A DNA stretch of 11,002 bases from UMGS172 sp964634675 (lineage in GTDB: Bacteria > Bacillota > Clostridia > Oscillospirales > Acutalibacteraceae). Location of the stretch: positions 1-11,002 of the forward strand of contig CAZWLH010000049.1 in the NCBI GenBank assembly GCA_964634675.1, in the 5' to 3' direction. The notes under the pieces were generated by a model, which was not told where the DNA came from, made no database searches, and saw only the letters and a list, made by a program, of their open reading frames with translations. Positions 5,685 through 11,002 of the stretch are shown here, piece by piece. A program made the position numbers and the translations under genes. Every line of letters starts with the position of its first letter. The first letter of the stretch is position 1.

Positions 5685-6849
5685 TCTGTGCGCCGAGATC
5701 GGCTATAAAAGTATAAATCACTACGGCGAGCAGCTTTGCGGTGACCATGTTGATATCGTCGAGCCGGATGAAAATTCGACCGTTACCGTTCTGTCGGACG
5801 GTCTCGGAAGCGGTGTTAAAGCGAGTATTCTTTCGACACTGACCTCAAAGATCATTTCGACAATGCTTGCCGAGGGACTCCCGCTTGAGGATTGTGTTTC
5901 GACCATTGCCGCAACTCTGCCTGTTTGCTCGGTTCGCGGTGTCGCTTATTCGACCTTTACGATAATACATTTAAAGAATAATCTCACTGCCGAGATAATT
6001 CAGTACGATAATCCGCAGGTCATAGTCATACGTGACGGACAGAACTATGATTATCCGACCACCGAAATGAATATCGGCGGTAAGAAAATACTGAAATCGG
6101 TTTTAAAGCTTCAGGAAAACGATGTCTTCGTTGCAATGAGCGACGGATGTCCCCATGCCGGCATCGGTATGGCATATAACTTCGGTTGGAAAAGGGAAGA
6201 GATAGTGACCTTTGTCGAAGCCTTGGCTTCGGTCGGCTATACCGCAAAGACACTTTCGACTATGCTTGTCGACGAGTGTGACCGACTCTACGGCGGCAAA
6301 CCCGGTGACGATGCCACCGCCTGTGTGGTAAGAGTACGTAAGAGGGAGCCTATGAATATTCTTTTCGGCCCTCCGTCGAAGCGTGACGATGCCGACCGTA
6401 TGATGTCGCTGTTCTTCTCGAAGGAAGGCAAGCACATCGTCTGCGGAGGAACTACTGCTTCTATTGCCGCAAAGTACCTGCGAAAGCCGCTTAAGGCAAG
6501 CCTTAATTTTGAGACCTCCGATGTTCCGCCGACCGCAGAGATCGAGGGTGTTGACCTTGTGACCGAGGGTGTCATAACCGTTAACCGTGTGCTTGAATAT
6601 GCAAAGGACTATTTGGCAGAAAACACACTTTACGAAAAATGGAGCTTCCAAAACGACGGCGCATCGCTTATCAGCCGTTTGTTGTTTGAAGAAGCCACCG
6701 ACATCAATTTCTATGTCGGCAGAGCGATAAATCCGGCACATCAAAACCCCGATCTGCCGATCAATTTCAGTATAAAAATGAACCTTGTCGAGGAGCTTTC
6801 AAAGTGCTTGAAGCAAATGGGCAAGCGAATAAAGGTAAGCTATTTTTAG
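5677..6849 (+). CDS. SpoIIE/PP2C-type serine phosphatase with an unassigned C-terminal domain
   Basis: A 390-residue protein. Residues 1-222 form a SpoIIE-family PP2C phosphatase domain. GDHVD (22-26), LSDGLGSG (39-46, metal ligand D41), MSDG (154-157, D156) and GDDAT (210-214) supply the metal-binding aspartates, and PHAG follows MSDG as in the family. Residues about 226-390 form a second domain starting with FGPPSKRDDAD and containing CGGTTAS; I cannot assign it. The ATG at 5677 overlaps the upstream stop (ATGAATGA, 8-base overlap) and has AAGGAG at 5661-5666, so translation is coupled to HydS. Upstream in-frame codons belong to the HydS reading frame region and are not part of this protein. 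Such phosphatases dephosphorylate Ser/Thr on anti-anti-sigma factors or similar proteins; no such substrate is encoded here. The likely role is output of the H2/redox sensor. Confidence 0.9.
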   Translation: MNDLCAEIGYKSINHYGEQLCGDHVDIVEPDENSTVTVLSDGLGSGVKASILSTLTSKIISTMLAEGLPLEDCVSTIAATLPVCSVRGVAYSTFTIIHLKNNLTAEIIQYDNPQVIVIRDGQNYDYPTTEMNIGGKKILKSVLKLQENDVFVAMSDGCPHAGIGMAYNFGWKREEIVTFVEALASVGYTAKTLSTMLVDECDRLYGGKPGDDATACVVRVRKREPMNILFGPPSKRDDADRMMSLFFSKEGKHIVCGGTTASIAAKYLRKPLKASLNFETSDVPPTAEIEGVDLVTEGVITVNRVLEYAKDYLAENTLYEKWSFQNDGASLISRLLFEEATDINFYVGRAINPAHQNPDLPINFSIKMNLVEELSKCLKQMGKRIKVSYF

Positions 6850-6867
6850 TCTAAGGAGAGGGAAGAA

Positions 6868-8289
6868 TTGAGAAAATTCGATACTAAGATACAGCATTTG
6901 AAATATAAGGTGCTCCGTGAGGTCGCGCGCCGAGCTTGGAACGATACCCTGCTCGAAACCGTGCTTGATATTCCGAAGACGATAGTCCCCGGAAAGACCT
7001 CTACTATGCGTTGCTGTGTTTATAAGGAACGTGCGATTTTGTCCGAGCGTGTCAAGCTCGCAATGGGCGGAGATACCGAAAATCCCAACATTATCGAGGT
7101 TGTCGATATTGCCTGTGACGAGTGTCCTGCGGCAGGATATGAGGTCACCGATTCTTGCCGTGGCTGTCTTGCACACCGCTGTGAGGATGTTTGCAAGAGG
7201 GGAGCCATTTCCTTTGACCACAACCACGTTGCTCATATCGATAAATCAAAATGCGTTGAGTGCGGACAGTGTGCCAAGGTTTGTCCCTATTCCGCTATAA
7301 TCAACCGCAAGCGTCCCTGTCAGGTCGCCTGTAAGATTAAGGCTATTTCGATAAATCACGACAATGCCGCCGCAATCGACAACGATAAGTGTATTCAGTG
7401 CGGTGCCTGTGTTTATCAGTGCCCGTTCGGTGCGATTTCCGATAAATCCTATATCCTTAACGTTATCGACCTTATCAAAAAGAGCGAAAACAATCAGAAG
7501 CACAAGGTTTATGCTATGGTCGCTCCGTCGATATCGAGTCAGTTCTCATATGCTAAGCTGGGACAGGTCATTTCGGGTATTAAGGAGCTTGGCTTCTATA
7601 CCGTTGTCGAAGCTGCCTTGGGTGCGGATATGGTTGCTCAGGCCGAGTCTAAGGAGCTTGCCGAAAAGGGCTTTCTTACAAGCTCTTGCTGTCCCGCCTT
7701 TGTGAGATATGTCAAAACTCAGTTCCCCGAGCTGTTGCCTTATGTTTCACATAACCTTTCACCTATGGCTACCTTGGCGAAGTATATAAAGGAAACGACC
7801 GAAAACGCCAAGATCGTTTTCATCGGACCCTGCACTGCCAAAAAGGCCGAGGCTCAGCTTGAGAGCGTTAAGCCTTATATCGACTGTGTGCTGACCTTTG
7901 AAGAGCTTCAGGCTCTCTTTGACAGTCGTGATATTGATATCACAACACTTCCCGAGGGCGTGCTTGACAATGCTTCCTATTTCGGCAGAATTTTTGCACG
8001 CTCGGGCGGCTTGTCCGATGCCGTTGCTCAGGGCTTGAAGGAACAGGATATCGATTTTGACCTTAAGCCGGTCGCTTGTGACGGAATCGAGGCCTGCCGT
8101 GTGGCGTTGCTTAAGAAAAGCAAAAATGTGCTTGACGGCAATTTCATTGAGGGTATGGCTTGTATCGGCGGCTGCATCGGCGGCGCAGGCTGTTTGACCC
8201 ACGGTGAGAAAAATAAGGCACAGGTCGACGAATACGGCAGGGAAGCCTTTGAAAAAACCATAAGTAATGCAGTATCACAGCTTAAATAA
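6868..8289 (+). CDS. Monomeric [FeFe] hydrogenase, group B-like, with cysteine-rich N-terminus
   Basis: A 473-residue [FeFe] hydrogenase. The N-terminal 190 residues carry many Fe-S ligands: C49-C50, C83-x2-C86, C97/C100/C105/C109, C129/C132/C135/C139, C151/C155 and C175/C178/C181/C185, enough for at least three [4Fe-4S] clusters. The H-cluster domain has L1 TSSCCPAF (271-278), L2 GPCTAKK (320-326) and L3 EGMACIGGCIGGAG (428-441). The ligands C275, C322, C432 and C436 are present, and C274 is the proton-transfer cysteine position. Gly instead of Met in L2 and Ile after the first L3 cysteine fit group B rather than the prototypical group A. It starts with TTG, supported by AAGGAG at 6853-6858 nine bases upstream; no ATG near the N-terminus fits better. 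It is the last gene of the operon, before a strong terminator. It may produce or consume H2 with ferredoxin, possibly as partner or target of the sensor module; its direction is not visible from sequence. Confidence 0.9.
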   Translation: MRKFDTKIQHLKYKVLREVARRAWNDTLLETVLDIPKTIVPGKTSTMRCCVYKERAILSERVKLAMGGDTENPNIIEVVDIACDECPAAGYEVTDSCRGCLAHRCEDVCKRGAISFDHNHVAHIDKSKCVECGQCAKVCPYSAIINRKRPCQVACKIKAISINHDNAAAIDNDKCIQCGACVYQCPFGAISDKSYILNVIDLIKKSENNQKHKVYAMVAPSISSQFSYAKLGQVISGIKELGFYTVVEAALGADMVAQAESKELAEKGFLTSSCCPAFVRYVKTQFPELLPYVSHNLSPMATLAKYIKETTENAKIVFIGPCTAKKAEAQLESVKPYIDCVLTFEELQALFDSRDIDITTLPEGVLDNASYFGRIFARSGGLSDAVAQGLKEQDIDFDLKPVACDGIEACRVALLKKSKNVLDGNFIEGMACIGGCIGGAGCLTHGEKNKAQVDEYGREAFEKTISNAVSQLK

Positions 8290-8298
8290 CCTGAATTT

Positions 8299-8329
8299 CC
8301 GCTCGAAGCAGTGCTTTGAGCGGTTTTTT
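8299..8329 (+). terminator. Intrinsic terminator of the hydrogenase operon
   Basis: CCGCTC (8299-8304) pairs with GAGCGG (8318-8323). The inner stem continues through a G-T pair and AAGC/GCTT around the loop AGT. Six Ts follow (8324-8329). It starts 10 bases after the stop of the last operon gene. Confidence 0.92.
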
Positions 8330-8330
8330 A

Positions 8331-8348
8331 TTTATGATTCGTCATAAA
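8331..8348. other. Short stem-loop with TTCG loop
   Basis: TTTATGA (8331-8337) and TCATAAA (8342-8348) form a perfect 7-bp inverted repeat around TTCG, directly after the operon terminator. It could be a backup terminator element or an operator half of the next promoter region. The stem is AT-rich, so an RNA role is uncertain. Confidence 0.4.
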
Positions 8349-8358
8349 GCTTTTCGAC

Positions 8359-8394
8359 AAATTTCGATGAAATTTCCAGAATTTCGGCAAATTC
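8359..8394 (+). repeat. Four AATTTC-type repeats in about 10-bp phase upstream of the TetR promoter
   Basis: AATTTC at 8360, 8371 and 8380 and AATTC at 8390 repeat every 9 to 11 bases, ending just before the -35 at 8398. Three are within AAATTTC or GAATTTC. Phasing with the helical turn suggests intrinsic DNA bending or an UP-like element. A tandem regulator site is another possibility. Confidence 0.45.
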
Positions 8395-8397
8395 ACC

Positions 8398-8426
8398 TTG
8401 CTTTTTATTCTTTATCGTGTTATAAT
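8398..8426 (+). promoter_or_regulatory. Predicted sigma-A promoter of the TetR gene
   Basis: TTGCTT (8398-8403) and a perfect TATAAT (8421-8426) are spaced by 17 bases, placing the start near 8433 and the ATG at 8455 some 22 bases later. The palindrome at 8426-8439 overlaps the -10 and the expected start. Confidence 0.7.
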
Positions 8427-8439
8427 CGTACAAGTACGA
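8426..8439. promoter_or_regulatory. Palindromic operator candidate for TetR autoregulation
   Basis: TCGTAC and GTACGA form a perfect 6-2-6 inverted repeat that begins on the last base of the -10 box and covers the predicted start site. A repressor bound here would block RNA polymerase. TetR-family genes commonly have such an operator in their own promoter, so autorepression is the natural reading. Confidence 0.6.
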
Positions 8440-8454
8440 AAGCGGAGGTGTATT

Positions 8455-9126
8455 ATGCCCCGAAAAGAAAAGGATCTTACTCGGCTTGAAATCATTCAGG
8501 CGGCTACAAGAATGTTTTTGGAGATAGGGTATTCGTCGACCTCATCGAGAGCCCTGTGCTCCGAACTCGGGATAAGTCCGGGTACGTTTACCCACTATTT
8601 TCCGGCTAAGGAGGACATTCTTGCCGTACTCATCGGTATGCTTGCCGACTTTCATTGGAAAACCGTGACCGAAACGGTAAACGAGGGTGAAACGGCTATC
8701 ACTGCCATCTGTCTTGAGCTTACTGCGATGGCGGCGATGTGCGAGGAGAGCGAAATTGCGAGGGATATCTACATCTCGGCTTATACGTTGCCGAAGCCTT
8801 TGGACATTATTCGAAAAAACGATGCAAAGCGTGCGAAGATAGTGTTCGCTGAGTTTTGTGTCGGCTGGTCGGACGAAATGTTTGCCGAAGCAGAAACGCT
8901 TGTTTCGGGCATTGAGTACGCGACCTTGATGAAAACCTCGACCTCGGCACCGCTTGAAACGAGAATATCGGGTGCTATGAACACTATTCTTAATGTTTAT
9001 AACGTTCCGATCGATCGGAGAAAGCGGAAAATCGAAAAATCACTCGGAATGGATTACCGAATGCTCGGAAGAAAAATGCTGAGTGATTTTAAACAGTATG
9101 TTTCGGAAATGACAGAAATACACTGA
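8455..9126 (+). CDS. TetR/AcrR-family transcriptional regulator
   Basis: A 223-residue TetR-family protein. The N-terminal DNA-binding domain spans about 8-55: RLEIIQAATRMFLEIGY (10-26) is helix 1, and the HTH runs through SRALCSELGISPGTFTHYF (31-49), ending in the family-typical AKEDIL. The rest (about 60-223) is a helical ligand-binding and dimerisation domain with no specific similarity I can name; the ligand is unknown. The ATG at 8455 is chosen over an upstream in-frame start because GGAGG (8444-8448) lies six bases before it and because the promoter and palindrome would fall inside the longer version. It stops 32 bases before the decayed surface-protein gene with no terminator between, so that gene was probably co-transcribed. 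Whether it controls the hydrogenase operon is not shown; a terminator separates them. Confidence 0.9.
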   Translation: MPRKEKDLTRLEIIQAATRMFLEIGYSSTSSRALCSELGISPGTFTHYFPAKEDILAVLIGMLADFHWKTVTETVNEGETAITAICLELTAMAAMCEESEIARDIYISAYTLPKPLDIIRKNDAKRAKIVFAEFCVGWSDEMFAEAETLVSGIEYATLMKTSTSAPLETRISGAMNTILNVYNVPIDRRKRKIEKSLGMDYRMLGRKMLSDFKQYVSEMTEIH

Positions 9127-9158
9127 TGACCGACCCCAAGAATTTAAGGAGAACAAAA

Positions 9159-10890
9159 ATGAAAAAAGAATTATCGGTGTTTTGCTATGTGTTGTAATGG
9201 TGTGTACATTGTTGCCGCTAAATGCTTTTGCGACGGATGCAAACATATTGCGCTATGACTTTAACGGCGGTAAAGTCGCGGATGTAACTTTGTTGATCAT
9301 TATCCCGATACGGTTTTAGGCGATTGCCATTATATTATCGATACTGTACCAGTACGTGACGGATATATATTTAACGGTTGGAATACCGAAAAAGACGGCT
9401 CCGACGATGCATATAAATACGGCGATAAATACTATTTTGAAGAAATCGCAGGCTGCACTGAGACGCTCTATGCCCAATGGAAGCTGCCCAATTGGATAGA
9501 TTATGCCGATACCTCTTGGTACGATTCCGACCGAAGTGCCGATTCCTATACTATATCTACCGCAGAACAGCTTGCCGGACTTGCCAAGCTTGTCAACGAC
9601 GTTTATTCTTTTAAAGGTAAAACCGTAAAGCTTGCCGATAACATAAATCTTGCCGGTAAGGAATGGACTCCCATAGGAATTATTACTCCTCCTACCGGAT
9701 TCGATTTTTCAGGCACATTTGACGGCGACGGATACACCGTATCGGGTCTTTATATTTACGCTCCCGAATCCAACTATCAAGCACTTTTCGGTTTAGTAAA
9801 TGAAGGCGCAGCTATTAAGAATTTGAGAGTTTCGGGCAGTGTTACCGGTAAAGAGCAAGTTGCCGGAAATGTAACTTCCGTTTCGATAACTCTTCGCGGA
9901 TTCTATGCAATGGGTGCGTGGGGTAATGACGGCGAATACATTTGGCGTAAGTGCAACTTTTGCGGCAAACCGGACGACACAAAGTATAAGCTACCGACAA
10001 TTGACATAGTCGGTGACGATACCGTTTGCAAAGGTGAGGATTATAAGTTTACCGTCGCACTTCCGAGTGGTTGGTATTTTGATGAATTGGTACCTCAGTT
10101 GCAGGAAGACGGAACTTATTTATGTGTTGTCGAGAATAACCATGATGGCGGTTCGGTAAATGTAAGCTTTGTATTATCGTTCAATCCGGACGATGTTCGA
10201 CCCTATAATATGGAGATCAAAAAAACCGTAACAGTTGTCGACCATAAGGGCGGTACTGCAAACTGCAAGGATAAGGCGGTATGCACCGTGTGCGGCAAGC
10301 CTTACAGTGAGACCGACCCGAAAAACCATAAAGAAGAACTTAAACATCTGGATGCAAAGCCGGCGACGGTAGAAAATGAGGGTAATATCGACTGTTGGTA
10401 TTGCTCTGCCTGCGATAAGTATTATGCCGACAAGGACGGTAATACCGAGATTTCAAAGGACGAAGCTGTTTTAAAGAAGCTTGCTCCCGAAATTACCGAC
10501 GGTAACTCCCAAAAGGTAACTGTCGGCGAAAATAAAGAGCTGACCTTCCGCTCTAACGCCGCATTTGCCGATTTCATAAGAGTTGAGGCCGACGGTGTAA
10601 CGCTCGACGAAAGCAATTATACCGCAAAGTCGGGAAGCATTGTCGTAACTCTTAAGGCATCCTATGTTTCCACGCTCAGCGTAGGGGAGCATACCTTAAG
10701 CATTGTGTCTGCAGGAGGTACCGCTACCGCAAGCTTTACCGTTGAAGCTGCAAACGTACCTTAGGATAATACGCCGAGTGCTCCTGCGACCGGTAACAGC
10801 TCGAATGTTTCGGATTGGTTTGCGTTGATGCTTGCAAGCTTAACCTGCTTTACAATTGCCTGTTTCATCAAGAAGAGAAAAACATACTGA
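9159..10890 (+). pseudogene. Decayed secreted surface protein (InlB-like repeat, GLUG-like, Ig-like domains, C-terminal anchor)
   Basis: The ATG at 9159 has a good RBS (AAGGAG, 9146-9151), but its frame stops after 12 codons. Adding one base to the A6 run at 9162-9167 would restore a signal peptide ending LPLNAFA near 9232. That frame meets TAG at 9317, and a second 1-nt loss between about 9274 and 9295 moves the reading to the frame that stays open to 10761. Its translation shows an InlB B-repeat-like segment ending LYAQWK (9483), a GLUG-type stretch (about 9545-9860, apparently shortened), a Cys-rich region with CxxC pairs (about 9950-10400) including DPKNHK, and an Ig-like domain (about 10490-10755). 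An in-frame TAG at 10762 (one change from CAG) is followed in the same frame by APATGNSSN, a hydrophobic segment and KKRKTY, a sortase-type anchor, ending at TGA 10888. The intact form would be a cell-surface protein; its function is unknown. The fragment 9823-10764 may be annotated alone as an ORF. Confidence 0.8.
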
Positions 10891-10895
10891 TTTTA

Positions 10896-10933
10896 TTCAA
10901 GGCCGAGCGGTTTAATTACTGCTTGGCCTTGAA
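10896..10933. terminator. Long hairpin after the surface-protein gene
   Basis: TTCAAGGCCGAGC (10896-10908) pairs with GCTTGGCCTTGAA (10921-10933), a 13-bp stem with one G-T pair and a 12-base loop. It starts six bases after the anchor stop codon. There is no plus-strand U-tract after it, so terminator strength is doubtful, but its position fits a gene-end hairpin. Confidence 0.5.
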
Positions 10934-10958
10934 CTTAAATATTGCGCATCAAATGTTA

Positions 10959-10967
10959 TGATACAAT
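10959..10967 (+). promoter_or_regulatory. Possible extended -10 promoter for a gene beyond the window
   Basis: TG at 10959-10960, one base, then TACAAT (10962-10967) make an extended -10 element. A TTGCGC at 10942 is only 14 bases away, too close for a normal -35. No ORF begins before the window ends. Confidence 0.35.
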
Positions 10968-11002
10968 AGATAGGTAACAAAAATAATAGAAAAAACAACT
11001 CA

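Noticed and set aside
8398..8454. Upstream in-frame start for the TetR protein
   Set aside because: It would include the promoter and operator palindrome as coding sequence; the GGAGG at 8444-8448 fits the ATG at 8455.
1..11002. CRISPR array, insertion sequence or transposase
   Set aside because: No regularly spaced direct repeats of suitable length and no transposase or terminal inverted repeats were seen.

Overview
The window looks like a chromosomal segment of an anaerobic Clostridia bacterium (Firmicutes), probably of the Oscillospirales/Ruminococcaceae type. The reasons are moderate GC content, purine-rich AAGGAG/GGAGG ribosome binding sites, TATAAT promoters, short intergenic gaps, two [FeFe]-hydrogenase-family proteins, and a surface protein of a style common in gut Ruminococcaceae. 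Taxonomy is inferred from the sequence alone.

Layout. Positions 1-66 are the 3' part of a tRNA-Arg(UCU), followed by a strong hairpin terminator. A minus-strand gene (248-976) encodes a TVP38/TMEM64-type (VTT domain) membrane protein. A divergent promoter region (about 977-1118) separates it from a plus-strand pair: a membrane-anchored glycerophosphodiester phosphodiesterase (1119-1916) and a LysR-type regulator (about 1947-2867).

The centre (2981-8289) is a compact five-gene operon with a promoter at 2936-2941 and an intrinsic terminator at 8299-8329. In order it encodes: an APH-fold small-molecule or protein kinase; a stand-alone 79-residue thioredoxin-like [2Fe-2S] protein; a sensory-type [FeFe] hydrogenase (ferredoxin clusters, H-cluster domain, extra [4Fe-4S] motif, PAS domain, signalling helix); a SpoIIE/PP2C-type serine phosphatase with an unassigned C-terminal domain; and a cluster-rich group-B-like [FeFe] hydrogenase. 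The arrangement resembles the phosphatase-linked sensory hydrogenase loci of clostridia (group C3-like, hfs-like). A reasonable model is that the H-cluster protein senses H2 or redox state, its PAS and helical tail pass the signal to the phosphatase, and the second hydrogenase is a partner or target. The phosphatase substrate is not evident, and the kinase in the same operon is a candidate opposing enzyme.

Downstream is a TetR-family regulator (8455-9126). Its promoter carries a perfect palindrome over the -10/start region and phased AATTTC repeats just upstream of the -35. From 9159 to 10890 lies a decayed surface-protein gene: signal peptide, InlB-like repeat, GLUG-like region, Cys-rich and Ig-like domains, and a C-terminal anchor. 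It is broken by two 1-nt frameshifts and an in-frame TAG. The window ends with a long hairpin and a possible promoter for a gene beyond the edge.
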